64,000 nucleotides of DNA from Mactromeris polynyma (lineage: Eukaryota > Mollusca > Bivalvia > Venerida > Mactridae): contig JASFXZ010000003.1 in assembly GCA_032209605.1 (NCBI GenBank), positions 11,100,807 to 11,164,806 on the forward strand, read 5' to 3'. Of the stretch, positions 30,911-44,770 are shown one piece after another. Positions within the stretch are counted from its first letter, which is position 1; each line of letters begins with the position of its first letter. The notes under the pieces are model-generated. The model was not told the DNA's origin. It saw only the letters and a program-made list of their open reading frames with translations, and did not search any database. Position numbers and translations under genes: made by a program.

Positions 30911-32040
30911 TCCAAACATGTAAAAAGGTAATTTACAAGCATTAATTGCATAAAAACTGATGACGCTTTAAAGATCAAATAGTCTTATAGCGTATGTTTA
31001 CACCTTCCACATAAATGACTGGCGGGGGGATAAAATTTTGAAGCATATTTAATCAGATTTTTATTATTAAACTGCTTCTTGTGTTACTAACCAACACTCG
31101 TGCCAAATTCTTTGGCTTTTTTAGTTCTTGATTAAACCCCGCATAAAGCTTGAACTAATGACCTTTCGGATTAAGAATCAGCCGCTGTGCCGTTCGACTA
31201 CTATTCTCTCTCTTATTTTGAGAACGTAAGTCTGTATGTATAATGAAACACACATCGATTGTGAAATTTCTCATTTAAATATTTCCAAGAATTATGTTAT
31301 AAATGTGACAAAGACACACAATATGGCAATTTTTTCAAGTATTAAATAGAGAACATTGTACCTAAAAAAAGCATAACGAATCGGAACCGACGAATGAATC
31401 TCGCCCATTTCCGAGTAACCGTGCATCGCGTGCTATGGCAGCCATTTCATTTTGTCTCAAATCTTAAAATCAAGGAAATGCAGGCAAAACAATCTCTGTT
31501 TTAGACTCATTCCCGATAATTGGAAAGCTCTGCTATCTTTTATGAAGTCACTTAAATATCTTCTGACGATTCCTTGTTCGTTAGACTCGTTTAAAGAAAC
31601 ATTGATCCGCCATAAATGAGATAGAAAATATAATATGATGTGAAATAGGGAACAATGTTAAAGTTTTTTCTCGGATTTAATTAGTTATTTATTCAATTTC
31701 GGCAAATAGAAAAGTTAGAGAATCAATTTGTATGGCGTGTAAGCAAATCTGGAGCGATAAATTGTCTAACATGTGTAATGTGACTTCAGTACAATCTCTT
31801 TGTACATATCTCAACAAATTTCATATCAAATTATGCCCGACATTCAGATTTCTACATTGAAAACATTTTCTTCATTGCATTACACGCGTACTGATAAGTT
31901 ATAACAATTTTTCAACACAAAATATTAATGTCAATAAGGCAATACTAGTAACCAATTTCATCCTTCAAATACTACATCAAATATCTAAAAACGATGATTT
32001 TATGTATATACAATCTTAACTGAACTGCATTTGTTAAATA
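30911..32040. other. Non-coding; includes a tRNA-like relic
   Basis: Apart from the tRNA-like segment at 31120-31205 I see nothing. Short open frames only. Confidence 0.4.
31120..31205 (-). mobile_element. Possible tRNA-derived SINE relic
   Basis: On the minus strand an A-box-like TAGTCGAACGG is followed by an anticodon-arm-like CTGATTCTTAATCCG and a B-box-like AGTTCAAGC. The order and spacing are those of a tRNA-Lys-like head, but the stems do not pair fully. It is a decayed SINE head or tRNA pseudogene. Confidence 0.35.
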
Positions 32041-32215
32041 CAGTCAGGCCTCAGTTACAGACTACCTCAAAATTAAGACAACCTCACAAATGAGAATACC
32101 TTAAGAACCAGTTTTTCTAAAAGAAATCCATATTCTACTTCTATAATTAGACCGTCTCACAAATAGACCAAGTTTCATCAGAACCAATGATGGTCTTATT
32201 ATTGAGGTTTCACTG
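32041..32215. mobile_element. CAGTCAGGCC-type MITE with TA target duplication
   Basis: A 175-bp element, TA on both sides, begins CAGTCAGGCCTCAGTTACAG and ends ATTGAGGTTTCACTG. It holds the family strings AGAACCAATGATGGTCTTAT and TAGACC. It is a diverged member of the same CAGT-ended group as 25420 and 42220. Confidence 0.75.
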
Positions 32216-35200
32216 TATGCAGATAGAAATATCGGGTGAGTAACAACCAGTTGTATAAAATTGTACATTGAGAAAAGCGTATATCAGTACATTTTGCGCC
32301 TTCCTTGTGATTCTGTTGATGGCAATGAACGCTTACTTCAGGCAATAAACAGGCGAAATTCAACTTGTCTAGGAATAGTCTAGATTGTATGAGCATGTTT
32401 AGATTCTATCTTTATAAATAAGCCATTTCATGCCTTGTTTTAAGCTATAAAACGAGCGTACTTTTGAAAGTAATTCTCCCGAATCAAATTGTTTTCCACT
32501 GAAATTGGTGCTATGTATGTAAATGAAATTCATCCTCAACCATAATCATAGCACAAACGGTACATATTTACTGCGGAACTATGGTACTGAATTAATGATA
32601 TTATCCACTGGGACAATATCAACACGATACGCTGTTCAGGGCTAGTTTTCCCACAATAGTTATTCGCTATTTACAATAATATTGATATCATCTCATTCCG
32701 ATGTTTTCATTTGCATGTATGTTTACATGTATCATCATGTGTATTAAATGATACAAAGAGAAGAATTACCATGATGAAGAAGGTTGGCTACCTTCACACA
32801 AGGGTGCTAGGTAATCCATGATCTTCATGATAGTTTTGCCCGTTTCAATTTGTAAGTAGCTTTAAATATTTGTAGTAAAAAAACTGTTCACCTTCGAGGT
32901 TGCTTTGTGGACAGTGAGTCATTGGAAACTTAAGTAAAGCCCCATTCCTAATCGAATAATTTGTGCTTAATGATTGACACAAATGATTCCTTTATATGAC
33001 TATTATAATTATAACTATACTATTTATATACTTTTTGTTTAGTTTTTCAATTTTATGAACACAGTCTACATTAAGTCAATACACTTATAAAGAACTTTTA
33101 TGTTCATGTCTCCCTGGGCTTTGGCAGTGCTCTATGTATTTGACCATTCCTGCTAGTCTTCTATATTTACCTTTAATCAAACAAGGAGTGCTTTAAACAG
33201 CCAAATTTAGAAACCTTAAGTGTATAAAAGGTTTCCTTTTTTGGATTAAGAAAGCTGGTGACTATTTACCTTCTTTTAATTATGAGGCAACTTAAACCGT
33301 ACACATTGTTGACATACTGTGTTATCAATCGACCGATAATATCTTTGAATGAGATTAATATTGATATTTTAAATTTAAAAAAAAATACTAATTATTATTT
33401 ATTTAAAGTGAGTTAAAAATACTGTGAACTACCTTTCTTGAAGATTGCTTGTTAAAACGGAGAAAATAAATATGACAATTAATGGCGAGTTTGAATCTTG
33501 TAGTATCATATTGCACACACCCAACGTATCAGGAGAAAACATTGTTATTTATTTAAAATGAGTAAGTTTTGAAATAATTGGACTAACAATGTCACGACTG
33601 TGCTATATGTTGCAATGCTGAAGATGACATTTATACTTTATAATATGATTCTGGTGTTGAAATCTTGACAAAAACCTTAGAACCTACATGCAAGCCTGTC
33701 CAAATCATTTATATAGAAACGGTAATGATTTTGATGTCGACAAATGCCTTTTTTTTAAGACAGTACGTTCTTTTTGTATTTTTATCTTGTGTAGTCTTGT
33801 TGCATTGATATGCATGTACTACAGAGATTCAAAGGTTAACTATTTTAAACGCGTTATCTTGTTAAATACTATGCCCGCATTAAAAACTTTGACCACTGTA
33901 TCAAATATATTTACACAAAAAAACATAGCTGTATCTTAGTTGGGATTTACTTATGTAATTTGTTCGTTTTATTTGGGTGGCTTAAGGATAAGTTTAATAT
34001 TTGGTGCACCCTTTAACTAGGTTTAAACCAGATGTTCAAGTTGCTAACAGTTCCAAGGCGGTACTCATATCTACACCCCTTCATTTATGTTTGCGCCGTG
34101 TGCCCATTTGTCTGTGATATTGTTTAGATGTATAAATACATGCCTATGTCTACTTGTGCTTTTTGGGGTGACTGTGGTCTCTCTATGTGGTATTTTCTAA
34201 TCAACTTCTTTGTCCATTTTATTCTCGTAAAATTTCGTGCAATGGTGCACAGAAAAGGTCAATCAAGAAATGCTTCTAACATGAACAAATGGACAACTAT
34301 TTGTTCTAACATTGTAATGCTGCATTATTTTGTCCAACAAATCAACACAATTAATTGAAAATGCTTTCTTTCTGTGTTCCAGTCAAACAAAAATGGATGC
34401 CCATTGGAGTTCTCGAGCATATTACGGAAACTATTTCCATGAATGATATACATTGCGGTAAATTTTATATAAAATTTAAGTAGTGCCGATATTTTGTTTA
34501 TCATACCACACTTTCTAGATGAAAACTTTATCGTCATTGACTTGTAATGAAGATAATGCATTTTTCGTGTGATTTTATGATCCCAGGGACTTTTTTCTAA
34601 AACTCAACATTGACGAAAACATTAGCGGAATGTCACTGACAATAATGGAACGACATGTTGCGTTTAATTCAAATCTGGGAACAGTAGGCTTTTTTGTATC
34701 ATGAAGTGTGCATGTTTGCTGAAACAATGTATGAACGAATCATTGCTAAGAATAGTACGTGATTTCAGAACCGCTTTATTGTTAATGGTAGAGTAAAAAG
34801 ATCTCGTGGTACAATCGTTTGATAAATTACTAAGAGGTGAGAGTGAACTGTGAAGAGTGTTTAACTGGCAATGTTGTGTATGTGTCACACGGAAGGAATA
34901 CCTCCAAGATATCTGTGAAATTCTAGAAAACATGTCTCCATATGATATTATATGGTCTTGATATTTTTCATCACATTCATACTAACTCTAACAGTGGTAT
35001 TCAATCAGATAGACAACCCGTATTTGATAAACGGAAAACAGTGTAGAACATGGACAGAACATAAACAAAGCATTAACGCTTGACAGAAATAGCAGAAAAT
35101 GCAAAATGGACACAACTAATGAATTTCATTAGAATAAACATGTTTATACAAAAGCATCTTGCATGTTCTAATCATTGTTGCACAGGACTGTAAACAAATC

Positions 35201-36254
35201 TTACTGGTCAGGACTGGCATGTTGAAAATTAATCTCGGTTCACCTCTTATATGTGTTGGTTTGAGGTACCCCTACGCTCAACTGTTAGGATAAGTCGGTA
35301 TGTAGGTTGGTAAAGATCCCTTTAGATTTCTAAACATATTTTAGACACACAAATGTCCTGCACAGAAAGGTCAAGAAATTGAGTCGGGTCCCTAGGTTGG
35401 TTTGGGTCCCAAAAACAAACCTATTTGAAAGATGACCTGGCAGTTTTTACCAAGACACCTAACACACTTCATTATTGCTCCGCCAGATAACATGAACTTT
35501 TCTCCTGATGCTTAGTGATGCTGTATAATCACAATTGCAAAATTCTATCATAAAATAAACATAAAAACGAATGACAGTAATGTTACAATCTCAGTAGATC
35601 TAACTAACAAATTGTCTGGCTAAGTCAAAATATAGCGGCCAGGTCTGATAATGCTGATACTTTTGAAACTAGCCCTTAAGCTGTAAAAGACTACTTACAT
35701 CTTAAAGGATGCAGGTATTTCACTATGTGAGGTTATTTAAGCGTGCAAAGATTTTTCTTAAAGTATTAATTAAGTGAAAACGTCGTCATGGTTACCGATT
35801 AATACAACCGTGGTCACAGGAAACCCTATTAGTTTCATACAAATACACAGAACACTGATATTATATGTAATGAAAATTCAGTGTTCATATTTCTATAATC
35901 AGAAATTTCTTATTCCTTAGCTCATAGTAAACTTCAAATTAAAAATGGTTCCTACCTATATACCCGAGAAAACGATACACTGTAATTTTTGTATGGGCCC
36001 ACGGTAGAAAAGTTTTGGTCAGAAGAAATAATGTGAAACATTTTCTAATAAAATAAAAGATATATATTTCTACACTAAATCATGAAGTAAGTAAAAATGC
36101 TACTTCTACCAGGTCAAATGGATGTCTGATATACTTTATTATTTTTATTATTTGTCAACTTTTTGATAAAATGTATACTGGTAAAAAAGCTACACCGCCA
36201 TTTTCTTTTGAGAATCTTCACTATTTTAGGACGAGGTGATCTTCAAGATATATT
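32216..36254. other. 4 kb non-coding; nothing firm
   Basis: Only short open frames are present. A segment at about 33960-34190 has repeat-like phrasing (GGTGCACCCTTTAAC, CAGTTCCAAGGCGGT), but I could not define an element. The block near 35355 shares short strings with 17490. Confidence 0.4.
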
Positions 36255-36640
36255 ATTTTTTTGTTTATTTGTTTACCTAAACAAACATGAAAATATACTT
36301 ATCTAGTCAAACTTTCAATAAATATGCATTATCACAGAATACGTTTACATGTATCATGTTTGTCTCTGTATTTGTCGAAAAAAGACGTTTGTATTATCAT
36401 AAATTTAACGAATTGGTGTTTTTAATAGTTTGTCTGTTAGTATTATGAGTAAACATAATTGTTTAAAATGGTTATACATGGCAATGGTTCGTATTAATGA
36501 TCTTTTAGACTATGTAACAACAATTCTTGATGAAGCCAATTAAATAGTTTTAGGTTCAGATGAGCCAGATACATCTTTAACCGATGGACATGATTATGAT
36601 AGGTATAATTCGACTTTCTCAATTTCTTTGAATCATAAAC
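36255..36640 (-). repeat. Dispersed repeat (inverted partner 15790-16165)
   Basis: Reverse-complement partner of 15790-16165, with the conserved end TGTTTACCTAAACAAACATG at 36279-36298. The minus-strand frame contains KMYLAHLN, similar to KMYVAHLN in the partner, hinting at a fragment of a once-coding transposon. Confidence 0.65.
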
Positions 36641-39600
36641 GTTATAGCTTACTGCAATACAAATCCACAAAATATGAATCAAATATCTTTTTAGACACAA
36701 AGTGAACTAGTATGAACAGGCGCGTTAGCATATGTAGTCAGTATTAATGTGACACCGTGAATATACCGAGCCCGGCACACCGCAAATGTGCGCAGTAATC
36801 TTGCATATTCATCATTATGCTGCTTTTAATTAGTTCAAATAATTAGCGAACATTTACGATTATCATTGTCTCAGAAAACGCAAGGAAATGATCATATCAG
36901 ATTACATGGTTGTGGACAAACATGTTCATACACTACTACGAATATCATAATAAATTGAGAACAAAAAAAACTCTCGAAGAAAAGTGAAAATAATAATCTC
37001 TAAACTATTTTGTGACAAGCGGAGATATAATCTGAAATAAACGAGACAGAACGAAGCATTGGAGACGGAACAAACAATATAAATATGATCATCTAATTAG
37101 TGAGTAACAGTTCCACAATAAAGCAATGTGCCAGATCAAATTTACGCGCTTCGGTCATTTACCAGTCCCTAGGGAGCGGTAAGCGTACTCAAAGTAAATT
37201 CCATCTTGTTCCGACCACCGCGGCGCCTTATATAATTTGTTTAAGTAATATATTCAATAATAAATATTCCGGATATTAAACTTGGAGGCTTGTTTTGTCA
37301 CAATATGTTTTGTGTGTCTCTTGGTTACAAAACCCCGGGATTAATCTTTAGATAACGCGCCCCTGATACTGTTATACAACTACGGATTTGTTACGACTGT
37401 CGTTGTTCTTTATGACATTTTTATTGTCGATCGAATTTAATAATTTTCCCACATTACGTTTTATCATTTTTCTGGACATTATTGCCAACGATTTTGTTCA
37501 TTGTTTTGAGAAAAATGTCATTAATACTTTCTAGCATACTTTCAACTTCAACTCAAAATTTTCCCATACCGCTCGAAGCTACTGTCTTGTTTGTCAGTTA
37601 TTTTTTGTTTAAATATAGTCTGCCTGTCACAGACAAATCTCAGACCGACAGGATTTTGGATCTAAGTAGCCAACGCATTCCTCAAAGTCGCCATATTAAA
37701 GAAAATCATATCAATTCTACCTTTTTATACAGGTGTTAATGATTGTACCAACACAATAATTTGATTATCAGTTTATCTTAAAATGGTGGAATTACTAATT
37801 TTCCATCATTAATTATTTAAATCGTTAAACGTCCTTTATTGATTCAGTGATCGAATTATGACACATACAGAGTCATATTAAACATTACATTCACCCTGAC
37901 ATCAGATTGCATGTACTTTTAAACGAACGCTAAATCCCGGATAAAAATACGCTCATTCCAATATCAATTTTCTAAATATTTATATCGAAATGCTATATTT
38001 CTGTTATGAAATTCTCAAAACGCCAAGATAAAAATCAGTATACGTCATGTACGCAGAGAATTTCTATTCCGGGACGATTTTTTTTATCTTAGACAAACAA
38101 TACTAAAGAAGCCACTGCAAGTGAAATCGTTTATCAAGCAATAATACAGGACATGTTTGGAAGCAGTACAAACGTTACATGAAAACTGCATTAACCTTCA
38201 CTTTCCTGGGACGAACAGAAGCATGTTTGGTGTTATATATTTAGTGTCAAAGAAAATACTACACGTCCAGGCAATTTTCATTACATACATATCAGTTTAT
38301 GCCATACTGAGACATGTTACTTAGGACATCGGTGGTGTGGCTACTTTTCTGAATAAAAAAGTATTAAAGACCCACAATTGTCGGTTTGGGCGCAAATTAT
38401 TGTACATATTTTGGCAAATATGCGATTACAATAGTCATGTCCCAAAGCCGCAATGCAGTATTTCATGTTAAAGTGACCATTGCTTCACAAAAGTATTTAA
38501 AATTAATACTAAAATGTATATTTTGCATATTTTGTACCAACAATTCAATTTGTTTTACAACTAAACAATTTGATATCATCTAAAAATTAAATAACAAATG
38601 TATACATTATTTTCTCAGTTTTTACCGTCGTTTATTTAGTAATAGTTATATTTTACGATTTTTAACAAAAAAACTCTGTTATTGAAGCATAATATTAATC
38701 GTAATGGAAACTAAATATAAAATCAAGTTATTTTTATCATGTGTAAATAAGTTAATAACTTACTTTCAAACTATTCCATCAATTCCATCGACGCAATCTC
38801 ACTTTACTGAGACTTCTCAGAAGCCTTACTCTAACTTCCTATATGGTCGCCCGTGATACAATTTGAAATGAACATCTTATTAGGCAGAGATCACGTGATT
38901 AATTTATTATGAGATATAGTTAAATCGATCCGTCCCGCCTTCGAAGGAGTTTCGTGCACCCCATGCGATGTTCTGTATCCTAGGAGCGAATGTACAAAAG
39001 TGTTTGGTAGAAATACTGCGTATATGGCGTTCGATATCGTTATAAAAGCAATAGACTATTGATACAAAGCAAATATGAACATAAAAGACATATATTTGTT
39101 AAAAGAACCCAATACATGTCCATAAGAAATTATATTGGACGGTTATGGTAAAAATGTTCACTTATGTGGAAGTCATTACCGCTCTTAGGGTGCACTTACA
39201 TCGCACCAGGGAAAGTTTTCAAATAATTAGTGATGTTGCCAATTTTGAAATCTGTCGCATGACGTAATATTAGTAATTCTTGCGTAAAAGGCTGAGCCTG
39301 ATAACTTCTATAAAAAGACATGTTTTTAATTTTATCTATTCCTGGAAATTTTTCTGAAATGAAGTGTTAAAAACTTAACACCAAGACTGGATATAGTCTT
39401 TACGCTAGCTTTCTTAATTGGTTGGCCAAGCAGCGTTAATGAGTAAGTTGATAGAAATGGACGCATTCCCGAAGGTGGCATTTCACGCTTAGTTGGTCAT
39501 TTTCAGCTTTTTTCTGGTACAAGACCAAATTAGCGCCACGATTGTTGTTGAAAAATCTATTGATGTAAAAAAAATTGCCGTCTGTGCATATGGGGATATC

Positions 39601-40361
39601 TAATAGTTTACCGCCCGTTATTTTCACATGATTATCTGTTCCGTAGTTAAATCAGTCGTGTTTTCTGAACGTGTGAATAAAAGTATTTGTTGTACCGACA
39701 TTCCAATAAAATAATGTACATTTTACGCCAAGAGTTCACAAGACTTACTGTGAGTTATTTGGTGACCAACCAAACGGGAAAGCGCTCAAAATTGCTTCAC
39801 ACGATTGTTACGGAGAAGTCCCCATTTTTGACTGCAATTTTCATATTTTTCACTTTACCAAGAATTATGACAACATTATTTTAGCCGGAAGTATTGCCAT
39901 TGGTCAACTCTTAATAGTTTTATTATATCGTGTCTTCAAAATCAAAACGCCTCCAAATATACTTGGCAAAATATATCTACTTAGTGATGTAAGAAAAGAA
40001 AACACCTATCTGTGAACACTATATGTACTACTATCTGTGTTCAATATTTGTCTGACTTTTAGTAACGGTACCGTCACATTTCATTTTTAAATTCTCACAA
40101 TGCCTCGGATGATTATTTATCTCACCGATTATACATGTGGCCAAATAAAATTAAAATAAATTAATGCCTAAATAAACGTTTTTACAAATAATAATTTGTT
40201 ATCTTTCCAATTTTTGAGAAAACATAACTCAGTGCTCGCGAAATTTTTATGAAAGTCACTAGTCCCGGACTAGTGATACTTTAAAATAGACTAGCCCGAA
40301 TTTTGAAACTGGTAGTCCGAAGTTATATGCCTTTACATTACCTCATATTTTGTTAATTTTT
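36641..40361. other. 3.7 kb non-coding; nothing recognised
   Basis: AT-rich sequence. The open frames (60-85 codons) show no splice-site framing or family resemblance. Confidence 0.4.
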
Positions 40362-40410
40362 ATTAGATAATACCACGGACATGGTTTATATGTCGGTGGT
40401 ATTATCTAAT
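40362..40410. repeat. Near-perfect 21-bp hairpin
   Basis: ATTAGATAATACCACGGACA at 40362 pairs with 40390-40410 over 21 bases with one mismatch, leaving a 7-base loop. It could be a tiny foldback element or form a stem in RNA. No flanking duplication was seen. Confidence 0.85.
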
Positions 40411-41443
40411 ATGTATCAATTATTATTGTTCAACAACCATCAAAAGTACAACACAATTGGTTGTTATGATAACTTAATAACTGTTTTAACAACATATTTT
40501 GTCCGATTGAGCGCGCGTCTAAATTGAACTGTGTTTGAATTATTAAATATGTTGACGAGGGAATTTGCATTTACAATTCAACACCCATATTTACATTATA
40601 TACAGAGTTATTGGGCTGAAACAATGCAAATCAGCCTCATTCAACTTGTTATCAGGAGAATGTGCTTGAAAACACTGAAAATACAAACAGAATAAAAAAG
40701 AAAATTTCAAACGTACTTTTCAATGATTTTAATTGATTTTAAAATGTCACCATCGACTTCTTTTTCGCGTTCGGCATACTTACGGAGATTAACGAAGGTT
40801 CGTCAATTTCGCCAGCGCCCGGATGGGTGTTCTACATTTGGATCTGTTTTGTCGTGTTTTTGCGCTGTATGTAGTGCAGTATAATGGCTCTAGTCTTTAT
40901 GATGCTATAAGTTTGATATAACCAGAATCAGTGCACATATTCTACTTGAAATGCTTATACCACAATCTGTGCTATGCTTAAATAATTTATAAAAAAAATC
41001 GTTTAAGCTAGTATATAGAAGTTCCATAATTATGGCTTCTATGCATATAGCGAAAATGATATTTAATATCGTAGAAGATAATTTAGTAGAAAACAGGGAT
41101 GGCAATAAAGTAATGGTTTATGTGACAACCCAAAGCAATGCATGTTAAACCCCAAAACAGGTAAATGAGGTGTAAAAAATTTGGAACAGGGAAAAAGGGC
41201 TTATTTGGCGGTAGAATGCCATATCCTGATGGTCATACATAACCTGTCAACGCAATATCTCATGTCATGGAACTTGCATTCAGCTGCAAGAAGGTGTTAT
41301 TTGTCCCATATTGCAGCTTCACAAGGTGTTGTAAAGTTGCAGTGGACCAATATAACTTCTCTTACATCTATCGAGTTATACATTTCTTCAAATTATCTAC
41401 GCATTTATGCAAGATAAGTTCAAATACTCTTAATATTATTTTT
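40411..41443. other. Non-coding, nothing recognised
   Basis: AT-rich sequence without a supportable feature. Confidence 0.4.
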
Positions 41444-41718
41444 ATGCCCTGCATTGCGAAGAAGAAGGGACATAAAGTGTTACCCCTATCCATCCGTCCC
41501 TGCGTCCGTCCGTGCGTCCGTCCGTGTGTATCCGTCAATAGGTATTGAAAGGGTGGTTGGATTCAATACATATAGGGACTATAATCATAGGATAAAAAAA
41601 ATACAGGTCAAGTTCGGTTTCGGGAAAAATACATCAAATTTTAGAGGGTGTTATGACCCTTTTGCATTCTACTGAAAATTCCAAAGCGTGAATATTCGTG
41701 TCCCGGGGACACATCTAG
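41444..41718 (+). repeat. GGGACA...CCGTCCG-containing interspersed repeat
   Basis: The element-like segment runs from GCCCTGCATTGCGAAG through AAGGGACATAAAGTGTTACC and a (CGTC)n/(CCGT)n microsatellite at about 41490-41530. It ends in TTCGTGTCCCGGGGACACAT, which has a short palindrome (GTGTCCCCGGGACAC-like). Repeats of this build are frequent in bivalve genomes, from memory. Open frames across the microsatellite are artefacts. Confidence 0.55.
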
Positions 41719-42219
41719 TCTTAAACTTGTTAACAGTGGCAATGCACTACTGCTCTATGAATGTTTTAATTTCAAACGTAAATACAAAACGCTGCATATT
41801 GCTTTATATTATATGAATGTTTTATACCAAGTGATTGATAGCTGTTTATACATAGAGAATGAAGTATGTGATAAATAATAAATAGGGAAAATATTCAAAT
41901 ATATTTCACGGCGTCTTAGCGTCTCCCCTTATTATTATCTTCAACGACAAAATACGTGTTTAACCTTGCACCTCATCAGTCCCTTATGTGTTGTAGGCCG
42001 TTGTTTCCTTGGGATTTGTCTGGTGAGGCATTGTCTTATGTATGTGGCGTTCCCTGTAACAACTTAATCTCTCTTTCGGAATAGTTTGGCGATTCCACCT
42101 ATTCGTAGAAACATATAATTATGTGATATTTGAAATATGTATGTGAGGAATGGGGAGGGGTAAGCCGTTACTGTCACGTTTATGTATACACTTATTGTGA
42201 ATCTAAATTAAACAAAATA
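41719..42219. other. Non-coding, nothing recognised
   Basis: No feature supported here. Confidence 0.4.
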
Positions 42220-42397
42220 CAGTAAAACCTCGATAATAAGACCACCCTTTGGACCCTTAAAAACTGGTCTTAATATTGAGGTGGTATTAATATTGAGGTT
42301 GAATAATGAGCACAACAGTGAAAAATTACTTGAAAATTGTGTTCTTAATATTGAGGTGGTCTTATAATTGAGTAGGTCTTTACGTGAAGTTTTACTG
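42220..42397. mobile_element. CAGTAAAACC-type MITE with TA target duplication
   Basis: A 178-bp element, TA on both sides, starts CAGTAAAACCTCGATAATAA and ends GTGAAGTTTTACTG. The terminal inverted repeat is about 11 bases, with further paired GACC/GGTC motifs inside (GACCACC, GGTGGTCTTA). It is a well-preserved member of the group. Confidence 0.85.
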
Positions 42398-42552
42398 TAG
42401 TTACTTCACTGGTGTGAATTGGTGTGGAATAAAATTGTGTGCTATTAAGTAAATTCCTCTGTTTCCTATTTATCAAGGTATTCCCAATAACCATTTGTCT
42501 GATTTGACCTTCCAGACCAGTTTTCAATTTTTCTTCCATACTTTTACTCGAT

Positions 42553-42624
42553 AGTCAGACCACCTTACGAGTAAGGCCGCCTTTCTTCAGAACCAATGAT
42601 GGTCTAAATATCGAGGTTTCACTG
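42553..42624. mobile_element. CAGTGAAACC-type MITE fragment
   Basis: Only one end is intact: ATATCGAGGTTTCACTG followed by TA. The interior AGAACCAATGATGGTCTAAA matches the element at 32041-32215 closely. The other terminus is missing, so this is a truncated copy 156 bp from the preceding element. Confidence 0.65.
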
Positions 42625-43800
42625 TACTATGATAAATGATGTTTCTATTGCAGTACGTTGTTTATTCTGCAACATTATCAATAAAACAGTATTATTTTAC
42701 CAAAGACATTAGTTGAACGCGATTGATCACAGTGTGCTAACGACTGCAGAGTCTGACTGGGCGATCTACATATTTTTTATCAAAATATGATTAATATATT
42801 TCATTCGTTCAGAGTGTTTTTACGTTATTGATAACTTGCGTACCGCATATATGTGTGTGTAGCCACGTAGCTGCTATTGTCTAAAACATTGCAATATAAA
42901 TCAAAAGTGAATACTAAACATGACATTGATATAATAGACGTATTCTGTTTGAGCTGAAACAAAATACGTCAGTGCTTGAACTCAAAGGTGCAAAACACAC
43001 CATCGGCTCCAAGATGGATAGTATCAATCAAATAATATTAAACAATATTGGAATAAGAATCAATTTGTTGTCAGATATGAGCGTCTCTCACGCGATGCTG
43101 CGCAATCAATGCATTGATACACTAAACATATTTGGTTAGTTATAATGAAGTCATGATTTTTTAGTATCCGAATTGTTTTAAATTGTTTGAGAAAGATTTT
43201 TTTTCAGCAAATCGAAATCTCAAATATTGACGTTATGTAAATCCCCAAATTTTGGATAAAATACGCATTTGATGAGTTTCAAACTTCATGCATGATTCGT
43301 TTAAAACTGCAGTGAATTTCCCACAATAAAATAATCAATTGATATAGTTGAACGTGCCATGACGTTTTTTATGTAATTAATGTATGTAAGATGATTAATT
43401 GATCAATCAGTGAGTAGCGGATCGCGTAGACAAACAAATCATTCGTCATTGCATAATTCATGATTAATAATAAAGAATATAACCATGTCTATCGTATTAA
43501 TTGTTCATTTTCCAGGTATCAAACTAAGTAAACCCATATAGGATTGTTGAAAAGAAATTTACACCGACATAATTTCGGAAAAGGTCAAATTCAATCTTCG
43601 TCTGGTGTCATCTTAATTGCCTTCCAACAAAACGAATGCGTAGCCGGTTACCGATGGGACATTGGCTTAGGCGGCAAAGGTGTAATAAATTGGCTTTGTA
43701 TTACATCCAATGATATTCTCTTGATACTTGAAATCATTTACAATGTTGATTTTACCGCTTGTCAGAACCATTTCGACCTTTTGAAATAAATATATGGGCA
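42625..43800. other. Non-coding, nothing recognised
   Basis: No feature supported; AT-rich. Confidence 0.4.
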
Positions 43801-43975
43801 TGTATTTTAGTAATCGTCCATGCTTCATAAATGTATCTTCCAATGACGGCGATATTTTGGTCATGTTTCGTAAGATATTGTCAAAATTACCCCACAGATA
43901 ATACTAACTACCCTATTGATTTTATAGTTTTACTTATCGAGTTTTAAGATGATTTATGGTCATACTGCGTTTCAT
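43801..43975 (+). repeat. Dispersed repeat (partner 50020-50185)
   Basis: It shares CTTCATAAAT, CAATGACGGCGATATT followed by TTGGTC, and ATTGATTTTATAGTTTTACT with 50020-50185 in the same orientation and spacing. Divergence is moderate. The class is unknown. Confidence 0.65.
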
Positions 43976-44770
43976 ACAAAGAAGTTTTTGCAAAATTACG
44001 AGGTATCACGTAGATGTATATGTTTGAGATTCTAAATGCGGAGGATTACTCGACCACGATTGTACATACACATGGAACATGACGTATTGTTGTTGCCATG
44101 TCCGTCTCTCCGTCCGTCCGTTTATGCGTCCGTTTTTCATAACCATGTTTGTCCGCACTGCTACATCTAAACTGCGTATTAGATTTCGATTAATATCAAT
44201 GCAAAATATCAGCCTCAAGCCTGGTTGTGCAATTTGCCATTGTTTTCCGGCTAATGATTTGAACAGAGTTATGGCCCTTTGACTTTTTATGAATATTGTT
44301 GATCCGGACTCATTCTTCCAAAAATCTGTCTCGATTTCACTGACAAATTTAATTAAACTAATCTCTAACATATTTTATGTAATTTGTATCTTTAATGTGT
44401 ACAGCAAAATTCAAAAACAGTGCATGTCTATTTACCAATGTCGAAAAATATAGCAAAGCTTATTTAATACATTATGTAGATTGACAGATATGTATTACAA
44501 TGTAGCACGTAACTATATAACAACGGAGAATCGTTCGATGCTATAATACAATTCATCCCGGACCATTTCGTATAGGCAATGATTACATACACGAATACTG
44601 CACACTGTTCATATTTTGTTATGAAAACACCATGATTTACTTAAGCATGTACATGTATCTCTAAGCTGAACTCCTAGTGTGTACACCCGAACTAGAGCCT
44701 AGTTGTATATGTTGCTAAGTTTATGTTAACGGATAAGTAAGCGGAACTGCTCATGAAAATGAAACATATA
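43976..44770. other. Non-coding with TCCG-rich patch
   Basis: A short CCGTCCGTCCG-type patch lies at 44099-44135, within a segment resembling common molluscan interspersed repeats. The 121-codon minus-strand frame over it (44006-44371) shows no family resemblance. Confidence 0.4.

Noticed and set aside
41267..41548. Frame with VRPCVRPCV repeats suggesting a cysteine-rich peptide
   Set aside because: It is the translation of a CGTCCGTCCG microsatellite inside an interspersed repeat.
44006..44371. 121-codon minus-strand frame
   Set aside because: It overlaps a TCCG-rich repeat patch and has no splice-site framing or known motif.
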